Shown here piece by piece: positions 50,830 through 59,174 of a stretch of 64,000 bases of DNA. The notes below the pieces were generated by a model, which was not told the DNA's origin, did not search any database, and saw nothing but the letters and a program-made list of their open reading frames with translations. Within the stretch, counting starts at the first letter, position 1. Each line of letters begins with the position of its first letter. Origin of the DNA: CBDDEC01 sp965226785 (GTDB lineage Bacteria; Chloroflexota; Dehalococcoidia; UBA2979); NCBI GenBank assembly GCA_965226785.1, contig CBDDEC010000001.1, positions 234,004-298,003 of the forward strand. Reading direction: 5' to 3'. The position numbers were made by a program, and so were the translations under genes.

Positions 50830-51766
50830 TGTCAGATCTGAGGGCTCGAACTGTGAGGTTTAGCCTCGTCTGAGCATGGACGAGGAGACATCGGTGAACT
50901 GTCCGCACTGTGCATCCGCCGCCACGACCAGACGCCAGGCGCGCACGACGCTCGGCTACCGGCGGTTCAACTGCCGCTCGTGCAAGCGTCGCTTCAACGA
51001 GCGAACCGGCACGCCGTTCAACCATCTTCAGGTCCCGACCGACGTGGTGCTCCTCGCGGTGCTGTGGCGTCTGCGCTACAAGCTGAGTTTCCGCGACGTG
51101 GCAGAGATGCTCCTCCAGCGCGGTGTTGAGGTCACGCACGAGACCATCCGGGAGTGGGAGTTTCGATTCGCCCCACTGCTCGCCGGCCAGCTCCGCGCCA
51201 AGCGACGAGCCCGAGCCGGCGAGTCCTGGTACCTCGACGAGACGTACGTGAAGGTCGCTGGGCGCTGGTGCTACCTCTACCGAGCGATCGACGGCGACGG
51301 AGAACTGATCGATTCGATGCTGAGCGAGCGTCGAGACAAGCATGCCGCGCGGAGGTTCTTGCGGAGACTGGTCGAGATCACCGAACGCAAGCCCGCACGG
51401 ATCACGACCGACCTGCATCCCGCCTACCGACGGGCGATCCGCTGGATCATCGGCCGCAAGGCTTGGCATCGCACGCAGTACCTCAACAACTACACCGAGC
51501 AGAGTCACCGAGCGGTGAAGCAGCGCTACTACCCGATGCAGGGCTTCGGGAGCTTCGAGTCCGCGTCGCGCTTCTGTAGCGCGTTCGATGAGCTGCGACA
51601 GTACTTCCGCGTCCGCCGCCGCGGTGGCGCCCATGTCGCGTTGACAGAGCAGCGACGGCTCTTCCTCACACGCTGGCACTCGCTGATCAGCGAACTGGCT
51701 GCAGCATAGACCACCAGCGACGTCGCCTTGTGGCGCCTAAGGGTCGACGCGCCCTGAGATCTGACA
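50830..51766 (+). mobile_element. IS6-like insertion sequence
   Basis: About 937 bp with imperfect 16-bp terminal inverted repeats: TGTCAGATCTGAGGGC at 50830-50845 and its inverse with one mismatch at 51751-51766. Inside is one DDE transposase gene. No clear target duplication flanks it, so one border may have been rearranged. Confidence 0.8.
50876..51709 (+). CDS. IS6-family DDE transposase with N-terminal zinc ribbon
   Basis: Encodes 277 aa. The N-terminus has CPHCAS and CRSCKRRF, a zinc ribbon. An HTH-like region LSFRDVAEMLLQRGVEVTHETIREWEFRF follows. The catalytic domain shows WYLDETYVKVAGRWCYLYRAID (first D), ITTDLHPAY (second D) and EQSHRAVKQRYYPMQGF (E). This fits the IS6 family. Appears intact. 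Confidence 0.88.
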   Translation: MDEETSVNCPHCASAATTRRQARTTLGYRRFNCRSCKRRFNERTGTPFNHLQVPTDVVLLAVLWRLRYKLSFRDVAEMLLQRGVEVTHETIREWEFRFAPLLAGQLRAKRRARAGESWYLDETYVKVAGRWCYLYRAIDGDGELIDSMLSERRDKHAARRFLRRLVEITERKPARITTDLHPAYRRAIRWIIGRKAWHRTQYLNNYTEQSHRAVKQRYYPMQGFGSFESASRFCSAFDELRQYFRVRRRGGAHVALTEQRRLFLTRWHSLISELAAA

Positions 51767-51804
51767 CTGCCATGCGGAGAGTAGGCCACGGGGGACCCAG
51801 ACTC

Positions 51805-52062
51805 ATGGATAAAGAACCAATGACTCCAACGCAAGAGGAAACACCCGGAGGCAAGAGCCTAATGGAAGCTATTAAGCGCTCACTCAGTCAAGACTATTTG
51901 CTGGATCTAATTCGTCCCCTAACATTCGGAGTATTTATTGGGTATATGATTGGTAGAGTAGACGATTGAGGTAGGGCTTTAATTATCGGGGGATTGGTAC
52001 TAATAGGGTATATAGCGGCAACGGTCTATGCTACAGTTCAAGACTGGAAAGGCAATGATTGA
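51805..52062 (+). pseudogene. Low-GC two-helix membrane protein interrupted by an in-frame TGA
   Basis: The frame starts at ATG 51805 (MDKEPMTPTQEETPGGKSL) and shows one membrane helix (LTFGVFIGYMIGR). TGA 51967-51969 follows, then in the same frame GRALIIGGLVLIGYIAATVY (a second helix) and VQDWKGND with a final TGA. Reading the internal TGA as Trp (TGG in the ancestor) gives a sensible 85-aa protein. Codon use is AT-rich, unlike the rest of the window, so it was acquired. The family is not recognised. It lies between IS6-like and rve IS elements. Confidence 0.6.
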
Positions 52063-52111
52063 TGCATATGACTCTAACTACTTCCCGAAAGACATCTCCC
52101 GTCTGGTTCGG

Positions 52112-52311
52112 GTGGCACGGCTACCTACGGGGTCGAGACGGCGGTTCTCGTGTTCCGAGACGACGAGCGTGACTACTTCGCACGGCCGATCCAGCTCTAC
52201 ATTGCCCTCACGGCGCTGCAATCGCCCAGCTACTCACTTCTGGGTCGGGACTTCATTGAACACACCGATCTTCAAATGAACATAAGCGAGGAGCGGGTAA
52301 CGATGCAGCCC
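52112..52311 (+). pseudogene. C-terminal fragment of a retropepsin-like aspartic-protease domain protein, cut by an IS
   Basis: An open frame reads YGVETAVLVFRDDERDYFARP, then SPSYSLLGRDFIEHTDLQMNI and ends at the IS border at 52312. The LLGRDF motif resembles the second strand of clan-AA aspartic protease domains (retropepsin-like, xLLGRDIL). The N-terminal half with the DTG motif is missing. Weak, visual assignment. Confidence 0.4.
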
Positions 52312-52968
52312 GTGGGACGGCAAAACTTGATCCGTGCGGTTCGATGCTGAGATAGCAGAGTATCGGCGAGCCACGAGAGGCTCGTCTGTGCTCTACCTCC
52401 GTCTGCTTGTCGCAGCACTCTTCGCATCGGTCCGCGCCCGCCGAGATCTCGTCCTCGAGAACTTAGCGCTGCGGCATCAGCTCGCCGTCTACACCCGGGG
52501 CCGTCGTCGACCGCGGCTCCGTCGCCACGACCGCCGATGCTGGTCACTGCTGGCACGTGGTTGGTCCGGCTGGCGAGGCACGCTCGTGATGGTCGAGCCG
52601 GACACGGTGGTGCGCTGGCATCATTCTGCTTGGCGCGCCTACTGGCGCTGGAAGAGTCGTCGCCGCTCCGGACGACCCCGGATTCCCGCAGAGCGGCGGC
52701 AGCTGATCGTCCGCATCGCCACTGAGCATCCACGGTGGGGCGCCGTCCGCATCGTCGGCGAGCTGCGTGCCCTTGGCTTCGAGGTCAGCGCCCGCACCGT
52801 GAGTCGCTACCGCCGGCAAGCGCTGCGGCGACCGCCGAGCCAGTCGTGGCGCACGTTTCTCCGCAACCACGCGTCCAGCATCTGGGCCGCCGATCTGTTC
52901 ACGGTCCAGACGCTCGGGGATTATAACCCTAACTTGACAACGGGCGCGCCATCCCGTACGATCCGATC

Positions 52969-53955
52969 ATGACTTACAACGCTCCCGGCAAGGCTCACCG
53001 CGACGGTATCTCCATCATTGAACTGATGGAGATGTTCCCCGACGAGACGACCGCCACCGACTGGTTCGAGTCCCTCGTCTGGCCGCACGTCCGCGGCTGC
53101 GGGCATTGCGGCAGCGTCAAGACGCGCGAGGTTCCGAACGCCAAGCCGATGCCCTACTGGTGCCGCGACTGCCGCTCCTACTTCAGCGTCCGCACCGGAA
53201 CCGCGATGTCCCACTCCAAGGTTCCGCTCCGCAAGTGGGCCGTCGCCATCTACCTCGAGCTCACCAGCCTCAAGGGCGTGTCGAGCATGAAGCTGCACCG
53301 CGATATCGATGTCAGCCAAAAGGCCGCGTGGTTCATGCTCCACCGCATCCGCGAGGCGTGGGCGGCCTCAGACGGCCAGCCGCCGTTCACAGGCCCGGTC
53401 GAGGTGGATGAGAGCTACTTCGGCGGGCTGGAGGCGAACAAGCACGCCTCGGTGCGCGACCGCATCGGCAAGCGCGGGGGGCTCTCGGACAAGGCCGCCG
53501 TTATCGGCGTGAAGGACCGCGCCACGGGCCAGGTCCGCGCCGAGGCGATTGCGGACACGGCGGGCGACACGCTGCGCTCATTCGTCCGCGAGAACACCGC
53601 CCCTGGCGCGCAGGTGTACTCCGACGGTCACGCGGCTTACACGCCCCTCGTGGGCGAGTACCGCCACAACGCCGTCCAGCACTCGGTCGGAACGTACGTG
53701 ATCGAGCAGGCCCACACGAACGGGATCGAGTCGTTCTGGTCGATGCTCAAGCGCGGCTACCAGGGCACCTACCACAAGATGAGCGAGAAGCACCTTGACC
53801 GCTACGTGCGCCAGTTCGCGGGGAAGCACAACCTCCGCGAGCACGACACGCTAGCGCAGATGGCCGATGTCGTCGCCGGCCTCGTCGGGCGTCGGCTGCT
53901 CTACCGCGACCTCATCGCCGACAACGGGCTCCCGTCGGGCGCTCGCGGGGCGTAG
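52969..53955 (+). CDS. IS1595-family transposase (ISXO2-like DDE)
   Basis: Encodes 328 aa. The N-terminal zinc ribbon is CGHCGS...YWCRDC followed by SYFSVRTGTAMSHS, standard in the family. The catalytic part has GPVEVDESYFGG (D), VYSDGHAAY (D) and THTNGIESFWSMLKRGYQGTYHKMS (the family's N/E and H). ISXO2-like domain. Appears intact, so the element may be active. Confidence 0.92.
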   Translation: MTYNAPGKAHRDGISIIELMEMFPDETTATDWFESLVWPHVRGCGHCGSVKTREVPNAKPMPYWCRDCRSYFSVRTGTAMSHSKVPLRKWAVAIYLELTSLKGVSSMKLHRDIDVSQKAAWFMLHRIREAWAASDGQPPFTGPVEVDESYFGGLEANKHASVRDRIGKRGGLSDKAAVIGVKDRATGQVRAEAIADTAGDTLRSFVRENTAPGAQVYSDGHAAYTPLVGEYRHNAVQHSVGTYVIEQAHTNGIESFWSMLKRGYQGTYHKMSEKHLDRYVRQFAGKHNLREHDTLAQMADVVAGLVGRRLLYRDLIADNGLPSGARGA

Positions 53956-54055
53956 CAGCACGCGGGCGACCTGCGCTGGTGTGGCACCGCCGTAGCGCGG
54001 GTTTAGGCTCTCTGGTTCTTTCATCTGGTAGACTCCCCCAATGGACGCGAATCAC

Positions 54056-54409
54056 TCATCTGGGCTCGATCCGATCGACCTCGACCAGGCTGATACTCCC
54101 GCACGCGATGCAGACATCGCTAAAGGTGGGGTCGAACGGAAACCCCTCGCACTGGATGCAGACAAAACGGATCTGCTGCGCGCGGGCTTCCTTGCCGTCC
54201 GTGATCTCGATCTCCTGAGTGATGCGGAACTGGACGATCTTGTAGCCGTCTATCATGCTCGCCAGATGATCGGGGGCTCCCCGCCTGTCGTACACCTCAG
54301 TCGTCGCAGCAAGATCCTTCGCCACTTCCGTGCGAAGCTCGGCGAGCTGCTCCGCGTCCATAAGCCGGAGCGCAGCGCTTAGCGCCGTCTGGAAAGCCGC
54401 CCCGGTCAC
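54056..54409 (-). CDS. Small CxxC-CxxC zinc-ribbon-like passenger protein
   Basis: Encodes 117 aa. The GTG start at 54409 overlaps the methyltransferase stop (GTGA), so it is translated with it. The N-terminal 60 residues are helical and charged; the C-terminal part has FVCIQCEG and DVCIACGS, two CxxC pairs able to hold a zinc. No family recognised. Being in the same operon inside the transposon, it may assist the methyltransferase-HNH protein, but that is inference. The overlapping plus-strand frame at 54041-54382 is a shadow. Confidence 0.65.
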   Translation of the reverse strand: MTGAAFQTALSAALRLMDAEQLAELRTEVAKDLAATTEVYDRRGAPDHLASMIDGYKIVQFRITQEIEITDGKEARAQQIRFVCIQCEGFPFDPTFSDVCIACGSISLVEVDRIEPR

Positions 54410-55890
54410 CGCGCCACCTCCGCGAGCCGTGCTATGAGGTAGGCCTGATCGCGGTCGCCCTTCGTGCGGTTGCAGTGGCCGCATAACAGTTGCAGATTGC
54501 CTAGGTGGTCTGTGCCGTCACGTGACTGCGGCACCATGTGGTCAACCTCGAAGTGGCGGAACTCGAACGGCGTCCTGCAGCCGCCGCAACGCCCCTCCTG
54601 CTCGCCGTAGAGCACGTGCTTGTTCTGCCGGTAGTTCTTCGGCGCGTCCACGTCCGTGCGCTGCGGGATGTCAGTACGCGCCGTCACGTAGCCGTGGTGG
54701 AAGAGCGCGCCCATCTCGCCCCGCAGGCGCTCGTTGACGAGTTCCACGGCCTTCGCCGACAGGTCGATTCCGACCCATTGACGGTTCAGCTTCTCAGCTG
54801 CGACGCAGGCCGTGGCGCAGCCACAGAACGGGTCCAGCACCACGTCGCCGGGGTTAGTGCTCGTCACGATGATCCGCCCTAGCAAGCCGAGCGACTTCTG
54901 CGTTGGGTATCCAACGCGCTCCGGTTCATTCTCAAGCCACTTGACGTCCTCGTCGATGTGCTCTTCGGAATCAAACAGCACGCCTCTCGTGTTGGGCTGG
55001 TACGCCCACAAGTCCTGATACGGCACGCCCGCGCCGATATATTGCTTGTACATCGGCTGCCCACCGGGCTTCTTAGGGAAGACAATGAAGCCCTGTTCGT
55101 AGAGCGCTTCAAGTTTCGCCCTGCTGGTCATCCCCTCGCCGCCTGCAGGGAGATGTGGACGAAGCGAACGGGGGATCGCCCAATGCCGCCCGGCGGTCGT
55201 CGGGTTGAATCCGCGCCACGGCCCCCCACTGTCTCCCCATCGCTGACCGGGGCCGGTGAGGTAGTTAGTCTGGTACCTCCCACGGCTGTCCGAGCGGGTA
55301 AACCGGTCTTCGATATACGCCTTGGTGTACGGTCGCGTGCCGGGGTGAAAGACCATCCGCCTACTCTTGGAGTAGAACAGGATCGTGTCGTGGATGGGGC
55401 CGTACTGGCGCGTGGTCTGATTGTGTACATTGGAGCGTCGCCACACGATTTCGCTTCGAAAGTTGCGCGCGCCGAACACAGCATCCATAAGCGTTCGGAG
55501 GTAGGAGTTGGCTGTCGGATCGCAGTGTAGGTAGATGCTGCCTGTAGGCTTGAGCAAGCGGCGCATCTCCAACAGACGCACAGCCATCATCGTGAGGTAA
55601 GACTGCATCCCCTTGCCGTGAACCTCACCCGTTGTGGCAAGGAGCGACGCCACAGCGGGCTGCTCCTCGGCAATGAGCCCCATCCACGCCACGTCAAGAT
55701 CGGACAGGTGCCACGTATCCTTGAAGGCCGCCCCGGCGGCCTGCGAGCCCATGGGCGCCGCATAGTCCTTGCGGCTGTTGAACGGCGGATCGAGGTAGAT
55801 CAGGTCTACCGTCTCGGAGTTCAGCCCGCGGAGAATGTCGAGGTTATCGCCGGTCCACATCGTGCGGCTGGCGAAGTTCGGGGTCGGCAT
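54406..55890 (-). CDS. DNA methyltransferase-HNH nuclease fusion (transposon passenger)
   Basis: Encodes 494 aa. The N-terminal amino-methyltransferase (N6-adenine/N4-cytosine, beta-class layout) has DPPFNSR (catalytic, residues 34-37) well before the SAM-binding LDPFCGCATACVAAEKL (about 352). The C-terminal 65 residues are an HNH domain: CGGC (435-438), VDH (His451), HLGN (Asn465) and CGHCN (470-474). It is coupled by 4 bp to the zinc-ribbon gene. The combination could mark and protect the host or help the element, or act as a restriction-modification-like unit. The HNH cannot be tested for activity by eye. Confidence 0.87.
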   Translation of the reverse strand: MPTPNFASRTMWTGDNLDILRGLNSETVDLIYLDPPFNSRKDYAAPMGSQAAGAAFKDTWHLSDLDVAWMGLIAEEQPAVASLLATTGEVHGKGMQSYLTMMAVRLLEMRRLLKPTGSIYLHCDPTANSYLRTLMDAVFGARNFRSEIVWRRSNVHNQTTRQYGPIHDTILFYSKSRRMVFHPGTRPYTKAYIEDRFTRSDSRGRYQTNYLTGPGQRWGDSGGPWRGFNPTTAGRHWAIPRSLRPHLPAGGEGMTSRAKLEALYEQGFIVFPKKPGGQPMYKQYIGAGVPYQDLWAYQPNTRGVLFDSEEHIDEDVKWLENEPERVGYPTQKSLGLLGRIIVTSTNPGDVVLDPFCGCATACVAAEKLNRQWVGIDLSAKAVELVNERLRGEMGALFHHGYVTARTDIPQRTDVDAPKNYRQNKHVLYGEQEGRCGGCRTPFEFRHFEVDHMVPQSRDGTDHLGNLQLLCGHCNRTKGDRDQAYLIARLAEVAR

Positions 55891-56467
55891 GGTTAGAGAT
55901 GCTAGGCTAGCCGCCCCTAGCCGTCAAGTTAGGGTTATAATCCCCAGACGCTCGCCTTCCGCACGCTCTACGTGCTCATCGTGATCGACCACGACCGGCG
56001 CCGCATCCGGCACTGGAACGTCACGGAGCACCCGATCGCGCCCTGGATCTGGCAGCAGATGATCGAGGCGACCGCCTGGGGTCAGCAGCCAGGGTTCCTC
56101 ATCCGAGACCGCGACCGTAGCTATGGCGGGCACTTCATCGCACGCGCTCGACGGATCGGGATCGAGACGATTCTGACTCCGGTGCGCGCGCCGAATGCCA
56201 ACGCCATCGCCGAGCGCGTCATCGGCACGCTCAGGCGCGAGTATCTCGACCATGTCATCGCGGTCAACGAACAACATCTCCGGCGGGTGCTTGGTGAGTA
56301 CGTCCAGCACTACAACGCGATGCGTCCGCATCGATCATTGTCGCTCGACTCTCCGGAGGGACGCTCGCCGGTGCAGCGGACGCCGAGTCAGCGAGTCGTC
56401 AGCAAGCCGGTGCTAGGAGGCTTGCATCATGAGTATCGGTGGGCCGCATGAGGTTTTGCCGTCCCAC

Positions 56468-56642
56468 GGGGTGGAGAGTGTGCGTCCAGCGCTCGCTACG
56501 GAGGCTCTGAGACCACAGCACTCCCTGCTCGCAGAGGCTCTAGCGCTGCGGCCCGCCGCCACCGCGAGGCAACGGGACAGCCTGATGCGAGTCCGGACAA
56601 GCCTAAGTCCATTTGGAACCAGACGACCGAAGGAGACGAGCT
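56468..56642 (+). other. Non-coding stretch between the IS and the excisionase-like gene
   Basis: 175 bp with no open gene. It ends in the AAGGAG ribosome site of the excisionase-like gene at about 56629-56634. Confidence 0.3.
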
Positions 56643-56876
56643 ATGAGTAATCCGGTGCTGCTGTCGGTGAATGAGGCTGCCAAGTCTCTTGGAATCAGCA
56701 GGGCGAGCGTGTATCTACTGATTTCACACGGCGAACTGGACTCGCTGCGGGTCGGACGCCTCCGGAGGATCCCCCGACGGTCGCTGGACGATTTCGTCGA
56801 GTCTGGGCTTGCGCTGCAGAGGCAGGAGTCGAGCCCGTCGCGAGAGCTGGACTCTGGACTCACCGTCCTTGAGTAA
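56643..56876 (+). CDS. Excisionase-like (MerR-type HTH) small DNA-binding protein
   Basis: Encodes 77 aa. The core LLSVNEAAKSLGISRASVYLLISHGELDSLRVGRLRRIPRRSLDDF is the winged-helix excisionase/DNA-binding domain fold (HTH_17), the kind that accompanies tyrosine integrases. ATG 56643 follows AAGGAG with a good spacer. No integrase is adjacent; it may have been lost or lie outside the window. It supports the view that the region is a once-integrated mobile element. Confidence 0.8.
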   Translation: MSNPVLLSVNEAAKSLGISRASVYLLISHGELDSLRVGRLRRIPRRSLDDFVESGLALQRQESSPSRELDSGLTVLE

Positions 56877-57228
56877 GCCGGTGGGGAAGGGGCGCCGTCA
56901 GCGCGCGCCGACAGATTCGGTAGTTCGGCCTCACTGCGACCCTCCCCGAGTGGCATGTCCAGACGCGTTCGGGATTAGCTGCTCGGTCAACTTGACGACC
57001 GCCCTGCGCGGCGCGGCGGGCAGATCGGGCGGACATGGCGTAGGCGTAGGAAGCCGCGCCGCCGGCTCTCAGGGCAGGCATCCTCGCCTTCCCGGGGGAA
57101 AATAATCGGGCCGTCGACTGCGCCCACGCGACGGCGCGAGGAGCGTACGATTCGCCGGCTGCCTGTTGGCGCTGGATCGACCGGCGACCCGGATGCCCGG
57201 CCAGTCCGTAACGAAGGAGCAATCCACG
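56877..57228 (+). other. Non-coding stretch before the sulfatase gene
   Basis: About 350 bp with high-GC composition and no coding pattern that I trust. The sulfatase's ribosome site AAGGAG lies at 57214-57219. The run GGGGGAAAATAATCGGGCC (about 57096-57114) is an AT-rich break that may mark a promoter, not verified. Confidence 0.3.
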
Positions 57229-58791
57229 GTGCCAGATCGACCCAACGTGGTCTTCATCTTCAGCGACCAGCAGCGCTACGACACTCTGGCGTGCTACGGC
57301 AACAGCTCGATGCAAGTCCCTCACCTTAACGCCCTGGCCGAAGAGAGCTTCGTGTTCCAGAACGCCTACGTCACTCAACCGGTGTGCACACCCTCGCGCG
57401 CGTCGATCATGACCGGGCTGTACCCGCACACCGCCGGGCCCATCGTCAATCAGGTGACGCTGCCTGAGGAGGTGCAGGTGATCGCGGAGATGATCTCGGA
57501 CGACTACCTCAAGGGTTACATGGGTAAGTGGCACCTGGGCAACGACGTGATGCGACAGCACGGATTCGACGTCTGGCTCAGCACCGAAGACTCGCACTGG
57601 CGAGCCTTCGCGAGGCCGGAGCTGCGCCGCCTCGTCTCCGACTACCACCACTACCTGGTCAAACAGGGGTACCAGCCCGACCGAGCCCTCAAAGGCTTGG
57701 AAATCACCTTCAACGAGCTCTACGAGGCCGGCCACCAGATCGTGATCACCTCGGACAAGAGTCCGTCGCACCTCTTCAGTACCGACGCCCGCTACGACAT
57801 GCCCGAAGAGCATCAGATGGCGTCCTACCTGGGCGACCGGGCGTCTGAGTTCATCCAGGAGCACAGCAGCGAGCCATTTGTGCTCTATGTCAGCACCGTC
57901 GAGCCGCACTCGCCCTATCACGGCCCGTTCATGGACCAGTACGACCCGGCGACGATCCCCGTGGGGCCCGCGTTCCTGCAGCGGCCGGAAGGGCATGCGC
58001 TGGTCAACCGCGATCGGTCCGACTACTACATGCAGTTCCTCGAGGGCGTCGACCAGACGCAGGATGACTACATGATGCGCAACGCCGCCCATCGCGAGGA
58101 CGTCACGACCGTCGAGGGGTGGCGTCAGATGCGCGCGCACTACCTGGGCAACATCACGCTCGTCGATCGCATGGTCGGGAAGATCCGGGCGGCGGTGGAA
58201 CGCGCCGGCATTGCGGATCGCACCGTCGTGGTGTTTACGAGTGAGCACGGCGACATGATGGGCGACCACGGCATGCTGGAGAAGCGCGCGTTCTACGAGG
58301 AGTCGGCCCGGGTCCCGCTGCTCGTGCACGTGCCCTGGCTCAACGACGGTCGACAGACCGTGCTGGAGGGCAGCGCCAGCCACGTCGACCTCGTCCCCAC
58401 GCTGCTTGACCTGATCGACGAATCAGCGCCCGAATCCCTCCAGGGGCAGAGTCTGGCACCCGTCCTCCGGGGCGAGGCGTCCCTCGATGAGAACGATGTC
58501 TTCATCGAGTGGAACGGCACCAGCGAGATCCTCCCGGATCGGGTTCTGGGCACCAGCGAGATCAACCGCATGCTGATGCTGCCCTGGCGCTCCGTCGTTA
58601 CCCCCGACCGCTGGAAGCTCAACCTCTGCGCGGGCGATCAGTGTGAGCTGTTCGACCTCAACAGCGACCCGTTCGAACTCGACAACCTGTTCAATGATCC
58701 GGCCCAGATCGACCGCATCCGCGACATGGCGGCACGCATCCGCATCTGGCAGCACGAGACGGACGATACGGCGCCCTTACCGGCAACGTAA
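57229..58791 (+). CDS. Formylglycine-dependent sulfatase
   Basis: Encodes about 520 aa. The sulfatase signature VCTPSR (Cys53) is the substrate for formylglycine formation, and metal ligands are in IFSDQQRYD and FTSEHGDMMGDHGM. KWHLG gives the conserved Lys. There is no signal peptide, so a cytosolic enzyme is likely; choline-sulfatase- or arylsulfatase-like by general layout. It hydrolyses sulfate esters and needs a formylglycine-generating enzyme, not seen here. GTG 57229 follows AAGGAG. Confidence 0.88.
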   Translation: MPDRPNVVFIFSDQQRYDTLACYGNSSMQVPHLNALAEESFVFQNAYVTQPVCTPSRASIMTGLYPHTAGPIVNQVTLPEEVQVIAEMISDDYLKGYMGKWHLGNDVMRQHGFDVWLSTEDSHWRAFARPELRRLVSDYHHYLVKQGYQPDRALKGLEITFNELYEAGHQIVITSDKSPSHLFSTDARYDMPEEHQMASYLGDRASEFIQEHSSEPFVLYVSTVEPHSPYHGPFMDQYDPATIPVGPAFLQRPEGHALVNRDRSDYYMQFLEGVDQTQDDYMMRNAAHREDVTTVEGWRQMRAHYLGNITLVDRMVGKIRAAVERAGIADRTVVVFTSEHGDMMGDHGMLEKRAFYEESARVPLLVHVPWLNDGRQTVLEGSASHVDLVPTLLDLIDESAPESLQGQSLAPVLRGEASLDENDVFIEWNGTSEILPDRVLGTSEINRMLMLPWRSVVTPDRWKLNLCAGDQCELFDLNSDPFELDNLFNDPAQIDRIRDMAARIRIWQHETDDTAPLPAT

Positions 58792-58920
58792 ACGCCGTGC
58801 ACGGGCGTGACCGGCCACCCGGTAGCAGCGAGGGTGCCACCTGTGGTGACGGCTGCACGGCGACCGCAGTGGCGCCTGGCGGTCCAGACGTTCGTCGGTG
58901 CTCGTGTGGTCGCGGGGTCT

Positions 58921-59174
58921 TTAGTAGCGCGCGCTCCGCGGGTCGAGCGCGTCGCGCAGGCCGTCGCCGAAGAACTGGAAGGCGATGCACCGCGAGGATC
59001 GCCGTCGGGATGGCGACGGCGGTCCACTGCAGGGCGACGAAGTCGAAGTGCTCGTTGATGAGCACTCCTAGGCTCGGCGTCGGCGGGCGCAACACCCATC
59101 CCGATAAATGAAAGCGCGGCTTCCGCGAAGCTCGCACGCGGGACGAGGAAGGTGGCATCGACGATCACCGGGCC
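58921..59174 (-). pseudogene. Remnant of a dipeptide/oligopeptide ABC permease (DppC-like)
   Basis: Read across three frames, the minus strand shows ASFAEAALSFIGMGV, PPTPSLGVLINE, WTAVAIPTAILA and FQFFGDGLRDALDPRSARY with a TAA. This is the C-terminal part of a DppC/OppC permease (ALSFIGLGxxPPTPSWG ... GDGLRDALDPR). At least two frameshifts are present and the 5' part is cut by the rve IS copy B at 59175. It lies just after the sulfatase gene, on the opposite strand. Confidence 0.7.

Larger units (their letters stand above)
52916..55945 (+). mobile_element. IS1595-type element carrying passenger genes (transposase, MTase-HNH, zinc ribbon)
   Basis: A 3,030-bp element with perfect 23-bp terminal inverted repeats starting GGGGATTATAACC (52916-52938 and 55923-55945), flanked by the direct repeat AGACGCTC (52908-52915 and 55946-55953). 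Terminal GGG and 8-bp target duplications are IS1595-family traits. It holds the transposase on the plus strand and a two-gene passenger operon on the minus strand. Passenger-carrying IS1595 elements are known; the passenger here is an MTase-HNH fusion. The perfect repeats suggest recent transposition. Confidence 0.88.
52334..56451 (+). pseudogene. rve-type DDE transposase, split by the IS1595-type insertion
   Basis: The 5' half (52334-52915) encodes an N-terminal helical region (LYLRLLVAALFASVRARRDLVLENLALRHQLAVY), an HTH-like part and the start of the catalytic domain up to WAADLFTV (first D). The 3' half (55954-56451) resumes at FRTLYVLIVIDHDRRRIRHWN-like sequence and carries FLIRDRDRSYGG (second D), ANAIAERVIGTLRREY (E) and HYNAMRPHRSLSLD. 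It resembles the IS3/IS481-superfamily integrase core; the family is unassigned. Restoring the target site gives one frame, so this copy was intact before the insertion. Confidence 0.82.
52312..56467 (+). mobile_element. rve-type IS, copy A, interrupted by an IS1595-type element
   Basis: Terminal inverted repeats GTGGGACGGCAAAAC (52312-52326) and their inverse (56453-56467) bound the copy. Without the insert and one target copy it is 1,118 bp, essentially the same length as copy B (1,119 bp). The transposase is split at 52915/55946. Confidence 0.85.

Noticed and set aside
51967..51969. Selenocysteine at the internal TGA of the low-GC gene
   Set aside because: It falls in a polar turn between membrane helices with no redox motif; Trp or a nonsense mutation fits better.
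54041..54382. Plus-strand 113-codon frame in the IS1595-type element
   Set aside because: It is antisense to the coupled CxxC protein gene, which has a GTGA overlap with the methyltransferase and clear Cys pairs.
54406..55890. A complete restriction-modification system
   Set aside because: There is a methyltransferase with an HNH domain, but no separate restriction subunit or specificity subunit, so an R-M call would go beyond the evidence.
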